8,306 nt of DNA, taken from assembly GCA_028718265.1 (NCBI GenBank), contig JAQUMG010000075.1:1-8306 (forward strand). Reading direction: 5' to 3'. The translations under genes and the position numbers were made by a program. The notes under the pieces are model-generated. The model did no database searches and was not told the DNA's origin. It saw only the letters and a list, made by a program, of their open reading frames with translations. Source of the DNA: Candidatus Omnitrophota bacterium (lineage in GTDB: Bacteria > Omnitrophota > Koll11 > JAHIPI01). Positions 1 through 6,607 of the stretch are shown in pieces. Positions within the stretch are counted from its first letter, which is position 1. Each line of letters starts with the position of its first letter.

Positions 1-596
1 CCGGTGCTTTGGTAAGGCGCATGTATGAAGAGGGCAAAGGTGTTCCCTGTTTATTGGCAATATTTCAGGATGCGACGGGCCAGGCAAAACAGCTCGGGCT
101 GGCCTATGCAAAAGCAATAGGCGCAACGCGCGCAGGTGTTATCGAAACGACATTTGACGAGGAGACCGAGACGGATCTATTCGGAGAGCAGGCAGTACTA
201 TGCGGCGGCGTTAGCGAATTGATCAAGGCCGGTTTTGATACATTGGTTGAGGCAGGTTACCAGCCGGAGATAGCTTATTTTGAGGTCTTGCACGAACTGA
301 AGCTGATAACAGACCTGATTCAGGAAGTCGGTATCGGCGGTATGCGCCGCAAAGTGTCGAACACAGCCTGCTACGGCGACCTGACGCGCGGGCCGGTGAT
401 TATAAACGAAAAGACGCGTAAGAAAATGAAGAAGATGTTAAAAGATATTCAGTCCGGCAAATTCGCCCGCGAATGGATAAAAGAAAATGAAACCGGCAGG
501 GCCAATTTTGACAGACTATTGAAAGCAGGAGATACTCATCCGATAGAAGAAGTAGGAAAAAAACTACGCGCAATGATGCCGTGGATGAAGAAATAA
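1..596 (+). CDS. ilvC: Ketol-acid reductoisomerase, class I, 3' part (5' end outside window)
   Basis: This enzyme converts 2-acetolactate or 2-aceto-2-hydroxybutyrate to the dihydroxy acid, using NAD(P)H and Mg2+, in valine, leucine and isoleucine synthesis in the cytoplasm. About 198 codons are visible, in the frame that begins at base 3, so roughly the first 125-140 residues (most of the Rossmann domain) lie upstream. The TTG at 9 is internal to the protein: coding continues upstream through Gly-Ala, matching the family's loop before 'VRR'. The C-terminal knotted helical domain is complete. Counting from that TTG, the metal ligands are visible as D56 and E60 in 'TDLFGEQ' and E92 and E96 in 'YFEVLHE'. 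The single-domain length fits the short class I form. It ends in TAA at 594-596, 11 bases before leuA, so the two are probably co-transcribed. The family call is very secure. Confidence 0.97.
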   Translation, partial: GALVRRMYEEGKGVPCLLAIFQDATGQAKQLGLAYAKAIGATRAGVIETTFDEETETDLFGEQAVLCGGVSELIKAGFDTLVEAGYQPEIAYFEVLHELKLITDLIQEVGIGGMRRKVSNTACYGDLTRGPVIINEKTRKKMKKMLKDIQSGKFAREWIKENETGRANFDRLLKAGDTHPIEEVGKKLRAMMPWMKK

Positions 597-601
597 GGAA
601 G
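595..601 (+). promoter_or_regulatory. Ribosome binding site of leuA, deciding its start
   Basis: AAGGAAG overlaps the ilvC stop codon and lies six bases before the ATG at 608. This favours the ATG over the in-frame GTG at 581, which would overlap ilvC and add nine residues (MDEEIRKCF) that do not resemble the LeuA N-terminus. With the ATG, the protein starts just before the conserved 'DTTLRDGEQ' strand, as usual for the family. Confidence 0.75.
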
Positions 602-607
602 TGTTTT

Positions 608-2149
608 ATGGACACAAACAAGATAATAATCTTTGATACAACACTGAGGGACGGGGAACAATCGCCGGGCGCGTCATTGACGCCGAAGGGCAAACTCGAA
701 ATAGCGGAGCAGCTTGCGCGCCTCAAGGTTGACGTTATCGAAGCGGGTTTTCCCATTTCGAGCCACGGCGATTTTGATGCGGTAGAAGCCGTAGCCAGAC
801 AGATAAAGGGTCCGGTTATTTGCGGCCTGGCGCGATGCCTGAAAAAGGATATAGACACGGCCTATCAGGCGGTAAAACATGCGAAGCGCCACAGGATACA
901 TCTTTTTCTGGCCACATCAAAGGTACATATGAAGTACAAACTCCGTAAGGCCGAGGACGAAATATTGCGCCTGGCAGTACAGAGTGTGAAATATGCGAAA
1001 AGATTCGCCGAAGATATCGAATTTTCTCCGGAAGATGCGTCGAGGACCGAGAAGGAGTTTTTGTATCAGGTAGTCAGGGCGGTAATAGATGCCGGTGCTA
1101 CAACGGTCAATATTCCGGATACGGTGGGTTATGCCATACCCTATGAGTTCGGACGCCTGATAAAAGGCATAAGAGAGAACGTAGATAAGGTAGACAGGTG
1201 CATCTTGAGCGTCCATTGCCACAATGATCTGGGGCTCGCGGTCGCCAATTCCGTAGCCGCGCTTCAAAGCGGCGCGCGTCAGGTAGAATGCACGATAAAC
1301 GGCCTGGGCGAAAGAGCTGGTAATGCTTCTCTGGAAGAAGTAGTTATGACTATCAATACGAGAAAAGACTTTTTCGAACTGAACAGCGGCATAAAGACCG
1401 AGGAGCTGTATAAAACAAGCCAGCTCGTGAGCCGGTTGACGGGTATAATGGTGCAGCCCAATAAGGCGGTAGTCGGAGCGAATGCTTTCTCTCACGAGTC
1501 TGGTATTCACCAGGACGGAATTCTGAAGCGCAGGACGACATATGAAATAATGAAACCTGCGGACGTAGGCGTGGAGATGACGCGGCTTGTTCTGGGTAAA
1601 CATTCGGGACGCCACGCGTTCGGCGAAAGGCTTAGGAAATTGGGATTTAACCTGAATGAAAAAGAGATGAACAGGGCTTTTGAGGATTTCAAGAAACTGG
1701 CCGATAAGAAAAAAGAAGTCTTCGATGAAGACCTTATAGCAATTGTAGAAGACAGTACGAGGGGCATTGCGGAGAAGTATCACCTGGAATCTATTGAGGT
1801 CACAAGCGGCAATAAGATTATCCCGCATGCTACCATTAAGCTGCGATGCGGCAATAAGAACGTCGAGGTAAATTCAACGGGCGACGGTCCTGTCGACGCG
1901 TGCTATAGGGCCATAGACAAGGCTACCGGCCTGAAGGGGAAGCTGCTTAATTATTCTCTTCGCGCCATTACCGGCGGTAAAGACGCTGTGGGTGACGTAA
2001 CCGTGAGGATAAGGGTAAAGGACGAAGTGATAATGGGCCGCGGCTCAAGCACTGATATCGTCGAGGCGAGCGCGAAGGCGTATCTGAATGCCATAAACAG
2101 AATAACATACAGGCGGCACATGAAGGCAACGCTGAAAGCGCGGCTGTAA
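608..2149 (+). CDS. leuA: 2-isopropylmalate synthase (LeuA type 1)
   Basis: LeuA condenses acetyl-CoA with 2-oxoisovalerate to give 2-isopropylmalate, the committed step to leucine. The 513-residue length is normal for the bacterial type. The N-terminal TIM barrel carries 'DTTLRDGEQ' (10-18), the metal ligands D15, H203 and H205 ('VHCHND') and N239, and the 'NGLGERAGN' signature (231-239). 'HESGIHQDG' (296-304) supplies the family's catalytic His (H301). With 'TYEIM' (311-315) following, this favours isopropylmalate synthase over homocitrate or citramalate synthase. Residues from about 375 on form the LeuA allosteric domain, with 'GDGPVDA' (425-431) and a 'GGKDAVGDVTVRI' strand, so feedback inhibition by leucine is expected. 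It follows ilvC by 11 bases; IlvC leads toward the 2-oxoisovalerate that LeuA uses. No leuB, leuC or leuD follows; the next gene belongs to aromatic synthesis. Confidence 0.97.
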   Translation: MDTNKIIIFDTTLRDGEQSPGASLTPKGKLEIAEQLARLKVDVIEAGFPISSHGDFDAVEAVARQIKGPVICGLARCLKKDIDTAYQAVKHAKRHRIHLFLATSKVHMKYKLRKAEDEILRLAVQSVKYAKRFAEDIEFSPEDASRTEKEFLYQVVRAVIDAGATTVNIPDTVGYAIPYEFGRLIKGIRENVDKVDRCILSVHCHNDLGLAVANSVAALQSGARQVECTINGLGERAGNASLEEVVMTINTRKDFFELNSGIKTEELYKTSQLVSRLTGIMVQPNKAVVGANAFSHESGIHQDGILKRRTTYEIMKPADVGVEMTRLVLGKHSGRHAFGERLRKLGFNLNEKEMNRAFEDFKKLADKKKEVFDEDLIAIVEDSTRGIAEKYHLESIEVTSGNKIIPHATIKLRCGNKNVEVNSTGDGPVDACYRAIDKATGLKGKLLNYSLRAITGGKDAVGDVTVRIRVKDEVIMGRGSSTDIVEASAKAYLNAINRITYRRHMKATLKARL

Positions 2150-2179
2150 TGACGGACAAATTATTTACATAGGAGCCAT

Positions 2180-3031
2180 ATGCACATTAACGGAAGTACG
2201 GAGATTTACGGCCTCATAGGATATCCTGTGAGGCACACTTTTTCTCCGCTGATACACAACGCTGCATTTAAAACGCTGGGCATAAACGCGGTCTATCTGC
2301 CTTTTGAAATAAGACCCGAGGCGCTTGAATCGGTGATGCGCTGCGCCGGGGCATTGGGCATACGCGGTCTGAACATTACGGTGCCTTATAAGGAAAAAGT
2401 CCTTAAATATCTTGACGAGATTGACAGGGAAGCCGATCTCATAGGAGCGGTAAATACGATCGTAGTCAAAAACGGCAAGCTGAAAGGATTTAACACCGAC
2501 GGTAAAGGATTCGTAAAGTCTCTGCAGGATGAATTTGGCATTTTCCCGAAAGGAAAAAGATTTTTCATAATGGGAGCCGGCGGTGCCTCAAGGGCCGTAT
2601 CGTTTTCACTTGCGCTTCAGGACGCCGGCCGCATCGTATTGGTAGATGATGCAGCGGATAAGGCTGTGGCGCTGGCGAAATCTCTGGTCAGGCATACTGC
2701 CTGCGATGCTATTGCGCTGAAGAAAGACAGTAAGGCGATGAAAGAGATGATACTCAATTCGGATGTGTTCATAAATGCGACTCCTTGCGGGATGAAGCCG
2801 CACGATCCGAAAGTAATAGATCCGGATCTTTTGCATAAGAACTTACTTGTGTACGACGTTATATACAATCCCAGAACTACGACGCTTCTGCGCGACGCAA
2901 GGAATAAAGGCGCAAAAACGGCGAACGGTATAGGTATGCTGTTAAATCAGGGAATGCTGTCTTTCAGTCTCTGGACGGGCAAGAAAGCGCCGGTCCATGT
3001 TATGAAGAAGGCACTGGTAGGAGTATTGTAA
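2180..3031 (+). CDS. aroE: Shikimate dehydrogenase with an NAD-like cofactor loop
   Basis: AroE reversibly reduces 3-dehydroshikimate to shikimate, the fourth step of the chorismate pathway. The 283 residues match the family. In the N-terminal substrate domain, 'HTFSP' (19-23) corresponds to the usual H-S-x-S-P carboxylate-binding loop, and 'NITVPYKE' (65-72) carries the catalytic Lys (K71). N92 and the 'NTDG' Asp (D107) complete the active site. The Rossmann domain has 'GAGGAS' (132-137); near the end are 'NATPCGM' and 'YDVIYNP', and a C-terminal 'LLNQG' helix. Oddly, the loop after the second beta strand reads V-D-D-A-A-D-K (155-161) where E. coli AroE has N-R-T, so the Arg that grips the NADP 2'-phosphate is missing. 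NAD use is inferred. AGGAG at 2171-2175 lies four bases before the ATG. The biosynthetic neighbours favour shikimate dehydrogenase over a catabolic quinate dehydrogenase. Confidence 0.94.
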   Translation: MHINGSTEIYGLIGYPVRHTFSPLIHNAAFKTLGINAVYLPFEIRPEALESVMRCAGALGIRGLNITVPYKEKVLKYLDEIDREADLIGAVNTIVVKNGKLKGFNTDGKGFVKSLQDEFGIFPKGKRFFIMGAGGASRAVSFSLALQDAGRIVLVDDAADKAVALAKSLVRHTACDAIALKKDSKAMKEMILNSDVFINATPCGMKPHDPKVIDPDLLHKNLLVYDVIYNPRTTTLLRDARNKGAKTANGIGMLLNQGMLSFSLWTGKKAPVHVMKKALVGVL

Positions 3032-3071
3032 AACGGAAAAACTTATTATTGTTAAGGTATTTGTTTTTATA
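3021..3071 (+). other. Open in-frame extension upstream of the prepilin peptidase ATG
   Basis: The prepilin peptidase frame remains open upstream of the ATG at 3072, back to an in-frame TAG at 3018-3020 inside aroE. There is no ATG, GTG or TTG in between. The bases nearest the ATG encode I-I-V-K-V-F-V-F-I, which would complete the first membrane helix. GGAA at 3035-3038 lies six bases before an ATT at 3045, followed by another ATT at 3048. A rare AUU start is therefore possible; alternatively the ATG is used and the helix is short, or the sequence carries a base error. The ATG itself has only AAGG at 3054-3057, about 14 bases away, which is too far for a good ribosome site. Confidence 0.5.
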
Positions 3072-3815
3072 ATGGGCTCTATCGTCGGGAGTTTCCTGAA
3101 TGTATGCATATACAGGCTTCCGCGCGGTGAGTCGCTGGTATTTCCGTCTTCCCATTGTGTCTATTGTAACCATAACATATACTGGTTTGATAACATACCG
3201 TTCTTCAGCTATATATTTTTGCGCGGAAGATGCCGTTTCTGCCGAAGGCCGATTTCACCGAGATATTTTCTGGTCGAATTACTTACGGCACTGTTATGGC
3301 TTACGCTTTTTATGGTTTTCGGACTGACCCCGAAGTTCTTTTGTACGGGTGCACTCGCTTCAGCCCTTGTCATATCTACGTTTATAGATTTTGAATTCCA
3401 GATAATACCGGATGTTATAACCATATCGGGGATGCTGGCCGGGCTTATTGCCGCTGTTTTATTTCCTTCGATTCTGGCCGAACCTACATGGAAAAAGGCG
3501 CTCTTAAACTCATTTCTGGGAGTAATAGCGGGCGGCGGGAGCACTTATCTGATCGGAGTTCTGGGTAAGATGGCATTTAAGAAGGATGCGATGGGCGGCG
3601 GAGATGTCAAGCTTATGGGGATGATAGGCGCGTTTCTCGGCTGGAAATTCGCACTGCTTGTATTTTTTATCGCGCCGTTTTTCGGTTCTTTTATCGGGAT
3701 AATACTTAAAATCCGGAATAAAGTAGACATAATACCATACGGACCTTATATTTCCCTCGCCACAATTATAGTTATTTTCTGGGGAGCAAAGATTCTGAAT
3801 TATTTGTTTTTGTAA
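3072..3815 (+). CDS. pilD: Type IV prepilin peptidase/N-methyltransferase (A24 family), start uncertain
   Basis: This integral membrane aspartyl protease cleaves the leader of type IV prepilins and pseudopilins and, in bifunctional members, N-methylates the new N-terminus. From the ATG it has 247 residues. 'GSFLNVCIYRLP' (6-17) is the family's N-terminal signature. Two zinc-type pairs, C29/C32 and C54/C57, mark the cytoplasmic methyltransferase domain, so both activities are expected. The catalytic Asp residues are D106 in 'FIDFEFQIIPD' and D178 in the 'GGGD' motif (175-178), followed by 'VKLMGMIGAFLG'. Several hydrophobic stretches from about 66 to 245 account for the membrane helices. Only five residues precede the signature, so the first helix looks cut short and the true start is probably upstream. 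The gene could equally serve type II secretion or competence pili; no pilin or pilus gene is in view. It sits between aroE (40 bases) and aroC (28 bases). Confidence 0.93.
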   Translation: MGSIVGSFLNVCIYRLPRGESLVFPSSHCVYCNHNIYWFDNIPFFSYIFLRGRCRFCRRPISPRYFLVELLTALLWLTLFMVFGLTPKFFCTGALASALVISTFIDFEFQIIPDVITISGMLAGLIAAVLFPSILAEPTWKKALLNSFLGVIAGGGSTYLIGVLGKMAFKKDAMGGGDVKLMGMIGAFLGWKFALLVFFIAPFFGSFIGIILKIRNKVDIIPYGPYISLATIIVIFWGAKILNYLFL

Positions 3816-3830
3816 ATGAGACTTACGTAC

Positions 3831-3838
3831 AAAAGGAG
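3831..3838 (+). promoter_or_regulatory. Strong ribosome binding site of aroC
   Basis: AAAAGGAG lies five bases before the aroC ATG and is the best Shine-Dalgarno match in the window. It suggests that aroC is translated efficiently and independently of the upstream peptidase gene. I see no promoter or hairpin in the 28-base gap. Confidence 0.7.
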
Positions 3839-3843
3839 TTACC

Positions 3844-4965
3844 ATGTTACGCTACTTAACGGCTGGTGAATCGCACGGAAAGGCATTGCTTGCCATACTC
3901 GAAGGCATGCCCGCAGGTCTTAAAGTCTCGGTCGATTTCATAAACGAAGAGCTCAAGAAAAGACAATCAGGATACGGCCGCGGCGACAGGATGAAAATAG
4001 AGTCGGATGTTGCGGAGATATTGTCGGGATTGAGGAATAACGAGACGATAGGAAGCCCGATTTCGGTGTTGATAAAAAACACCGATTCAAGAATAGACGA
4101 ACTGCCCAGAATACACTCGCCCCGGCCCGGTCACGCAGACCTTGCGGGTGCGATGAAATACGGAAGGCGCGATATGCGCGACATACTTGAGCGCTCAAGC
4201 GCCCGGGAGACTGCCGCAAGGGTAGCAATAGGCGCGATATGTAAAATGCTATTGGCGGAATTCGGGATAGACATATTTTCACATGTGATACACATAGGTG
4301 GAATCGATGCCCACACATCAAGCCTCGCTATTTCAGATATTAAGAAAATATCGGCCGCTTCCGCCGTAAGGTGCGCTGATAAAGCGGCAGAAAAGCTGAT
4401 ATGCGAAGAGATCGATAAGGCCTCTGCCGAAGGCGATACGCTCGGCGGTATATTTGAAGTGATAATAACCGGCCAGCCCGTCGGGCTCGGCTCGCACGTC
4501 CAATGGGACAGAAAACTGGACGCGAGACTCGCGATGAGCGTAATGTCCATACAGGCGATCAAAGGTGTTGAAATAGGTGCCGGATTTGCCTCTGCCAGAA
4601 GAATGGGATCGAAGACGCATGACGAGATAATTTACAAGGACGGCAGGTTTACGAGGCCCACTAATAACGCCGGCGGTATCGAAGGCGGCATCACTAACGG
4701 AGAGCCGATAATAGTGAGAGCGGCCATGAAGCCGATATCTACTCTGCGCAAGCCGCTTAAAAGTGTGGATATAATTACAAAAGAGGGCACAAATGCGGCA
4801 GTGGAGAGGTCCGATATTTGCGCCGTTCCTTCCGCCGCCGTTGTTGCGGAAGGGGCATGCGCGTTTGATATGGCGAATGCCATCGTAGAAAAATTCGGGT
4901 CGGATTCGCTCGTAGAAATCGCCAAGAACTATCAGAGCTATATTAAAATGCTGGAAAAGTTTTAG
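3844..4965 (+). CDS. aroC: Chorismate synthase
   Basis: AroC removes phosphate from 5-enolpyruvylshikimate-3-phosphate by trans-elimination to give chorismate, the branch point to Phe, Tyr, Trp, folate and quinones. It needs reduced FMN. The 373-residue length is typical. 'GESHG' (8-12) is the first family signature and holds one catalytic His (H11); 'RPGHAD' (94-99) holds the second (H97). 'YGRGDRMKIE' (44-53), 'SSARETAARV' (118-127) and 'NNAGGIEGGITNGE' (274-287) are conserved substrate and FMN contact segments, and 'RSDICAVPSAAVVAE' (322-336) is the C-terminal signature. A clear ribosome site precedes the ATG. It ends in TAG three bases before aroK, so translation of the two is probably coupled. 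All expected motifs are intact. Confidence 0.98.
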   Translation: MLRYLTAGESHGKALLAILEGMPAGLKVSVDFINEELKKRQSGYGRGDRMKIESDVAEILSGLRNNETIGSPISVLIKNTDSRIDELPRIHSPRPGHADLAGAMKYGRRDMRDILERSSARETAARVAIGAICKMLLAEFGIDIFSHVIHIGGIDAHTSSLAISDIKKISAASAVRCADKAAEKLICEEIDKASAEGDTLGGIFEVIITGQPVGLGSHVQWDRKLDARLAMSVMSIQAIKGVEIGAGFASARRMGSKTHDEIIYKDGRFTRPTNNAGGIEGGITNGEPIIVRAAMKPISTLRKPLKSVDIITKEGTNAAVERSDICAVPSAAVVAEGACAFDMANAIVEKFGSDSLVEIAKNYQSYIKMLEKF

Positions 4966-4968
4966 AAC

Positions 4969-5490
4969 ATGAAAAACATAGTATTAGTCGGGTTCATGGG
5001 TACGGGTAAAACCGCCGTTGCCAAAGAAATAGCGCACGATTTGGGCATGCAGTTCGTAAGTACCGACGAACTAATAGAAAAAAAATCAGGCATGCTTATA
5101 AACGATATATTTTTCAAAAAGGGCGAGTCTTGCTTCAGGGAACTCGAGAGAGAAGTTATGATAGAGGTTTCAGCCGGTGACTACTCCGTCATTGATACCG
5201 GCGGCGGTGCCGTTATCAACGAGCTTAACGTAAAAGATTTGAAGACGAGTGGCGTGTTATTCTGCCTTAATGCGGCTGCCGAGGAGATATTAAAAAGAAT
5301 CAGCAACGAGACTCACCGGCCGCTTTTAAAGGTCGACAATCCGCTTGATCAGATAAATTATCTTTTAAAAAAGAGGGAGCCTTATTATAGCAGGGCTGAT
5401 TATCAGATAGATACTAACGGCAGAAGCGCGAAGGAAGTTGCCAAAGAAATTATCGAGATATACAGGAAAGTTACCAAATTCGGCAGGTAA
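4969..5490 (+). CDS. aroK: Shikimate kinase
   Basis: AroK phosphorylates shikimate at O3 with ATP, the fifth step of the chorismate pathway, using the product of AroE. Its 173 residues match the single-domain kinase. 'GFMGTGKT' (8-15) is the Walker A loop. Shikimate contacts are D33 in 'STDELIE', R57 in 'FRELE' and the Gly triplet at 78-80 in 'DTGGGA'. R117 ('HRPLL') marks the lid and R136 ('REPYY') is the conserved substrate Arg. The ATG lies three bases after aroC; the nearest Shine-Dalgarno-like stretch (GGAAAAG, 4953-4959) lies inside the aroC end, which fits translational coupling. Whether to call it aroK or aroL cannot be settled from sequence; aroK is the neutral choice. No aroB follows, unlike the common aroK-aroB order. 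Confidence 0.97.
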   Translation: MKNIVLVGFMGTGKTAVAKEIAHDLGMQFVSTDELIEKKSGMLINDIFFKKGESCFRELEREVMIEVSAGDYSVIDTGGGAVINELNVKDLKTSGVLFCLNAAAEEILKRISNETHRPLLKVDNPLDQINYLLKKREPYYSRADYQIDTNGRSAKEVAKEIIEIYRKVTKFGR

Positions 5491-5493
5491 GAT

Positions 5494-6594
5494 ATGAAAC
5501 ATTTAGAAGATTATATATTATTGAATATGGTGGAGAATCTCGGTTTTAATAAACTGAAGAACCTGCTTGAATTTTACAATGAGCCGTCGCGCATATTGGA
5601 AGCATCGAAGCGCGATTTAGCGGCGATGGAGGGGATAGGGGATATTATAGCGGAAAAGATAGTATCGTTAAAAAAGCAGAATCTTGATAAAGAATTGCGC
5701 TTAATGGAGAAAAAAGGCGTATATGCCGTGAGCGTATTTGATTCCGGCTATCCTCAAAATCTGAAGAATAGTTATTCGCCTCCGGTCGTCCTTTATATTA
5801 AGGGACAGATTAATCCGGAAGATTGCGACGCGGTGGCCGTCGTCGGTTCAAGGATACCGTCCCATTACGGAATATCCAATTGCGAAAAGTTGAGCGCAGA
5901 CCTGGCATCGCGCGGGATAACAGTGGTAAGCGGAATGGCACGCGGTATAGATACGGCCGCTCATAAAGGCGCCCTCAAATCGGGAAGAACGATCGCGGTA
6001 TTAGGCAGCGGCCTGAACAGGATATATCCTCCTGAAAACCGGGAACTTGCCGACGAAATATGCGAAAAGGGCGCGGTTATTTCGGAATTTCCCATGGATA
6101 CGTCTCCGGAGAGGTTCAACTTTCCGCGGCGTAACAGAGTCATAAGCGGCCTTTCTCTGGGTGTAGTGGTGGTCGAGGCCGCCGAAAACAGCGGGGCACT
6201 TATAACTGCGAATTTCGCGCTGGAAGAGAACAGGGAAGTTTTCGCCATGCCCGGAAGAATAGACTCAAAAGTAAGTACGGGCACTAATAAACTGATAAAA
6301 GAGGGCGCTAAGCTTATAGAGACAGCCGATGACGTTATCGAGGAAATCCAAAGCAACCTGAAATATTACAGCAAGCGCCGTGAAAAAACGAACGGTGCAT
6401 CAGCCGGGAAAGAAGTGTACTTGACACCGGAAGAGAACATGATGAAGGATCTTTTAAGTTACGATCCGGTTTACATAGACGAACTGGCAGAAAAGACAAA
6501 TATGAGCGTCGATAAGGTCGCAGGGCTTCTTGTAAAGCTGGAGATAAAAAATATAATAATGGAACTTCCCGGCAAGAATTTCATATTGAAATAA
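5494..6594 (+). CDS. dprA: DNA-processing protein DprA (Smf)
   Basis: DprA binds incoming single-stranded DNA and loads RecA during natural transformation. It is also found in many bacteria not known to be competent. The 366 residues contain three parts. The N-terminal helix-hairpin-helix/SAM-like segment (about 1-65) includes 'MEGIGDIIAEKI'. The Rossmann-like core (about 75-285) has 'VGSR' (117-120), 'SGMARGID' (146-153), 'GSGLNRIYPPEN' (171-182), 'FPRRNRVISGLS' (210-221) and 'SGALITA' (233-239). After a linker rich in Lys, Arg and small residues (about 291-308) comes a C-terminal winged-helix domain (about 310-366). The three-domain layout is complete. The ATG follows aroK by three bases, with AGG at 5485-5487 as a weak ribosome site. 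dprA next to topA is a common bacterial arrangement, known for example in Bacillus. Confidence 0.97.
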   Translation: MKHLEDYILLNMVENLGFNKLKNLLEFYNEPSRILEASKRDLAAMEGIGDIIAEKIVSLKKQNLDKELRLMEKKGVYAVSVFDSGYPQNLKNSYSPPVVLYIKGQINPEDCDAVAVVGSRIPSHYGISNCEKLSADLASRGITVVSGMARGIDTAAHKGALKSGRTIAVLGSGLNRIYPPENRELADEICEKGAVISEFPMDTSPERFNFPRRNRVISGLSLGVVVVEAAENSGALITANFALEENREVFAMPGRIDSKVSTGTNKLIKEGAKLIETADDVIEEIQSNLKYYSKRREKTNGASAGKEVYLTPEENMMKDLLSYDPVYIDELAEKTNMSVDKVAGLLVKLEIKNIIMELPGKNFILK

Positions 6595-6607
6595 AACAAG
6601 GAAAATC

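Noticed and set aside
9..11. TTG as the start of ilvC
   Set aside because: The encoded segment begins at the end of the Rossmann domain, and the frame is open to the window edge with family-like residues, so the gene simply begins upstream.
581..607. GTG at 581 as the leuA start
   Set aside because: It would overlap ilvC and add nine residues unlike LeuA; the ATG at 608 has a well-spaced ribosome site.
917..1828. Long minus-strand open frame (303 codons) opposite leuA
   Set aside because: It lies wholly inside leuA, which has every catalytic motif. The antisense translation shows no recognisable domain, and no suitable ribosome site or neighbour supports it. Such frames arise when the sense strand lacks the codons that read as stops in reverse.
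3032..3071. Possible terminator or promoter in the largest gap, after aroE
   Set aside because: The gap is AT-rich, but it has no inverted repeat followed by a T-run and no convincing -35/-10 pair; it is better explained as the missing N-terminal codons of the next gene.
3100..3327. Second plus-strand open frame inside the prepilin peptidase gene
   Set aside because: The peptidase frame carries both Cys pairs and both catalytic Asp motifs across the region; the alternative frame has no recognisable features.
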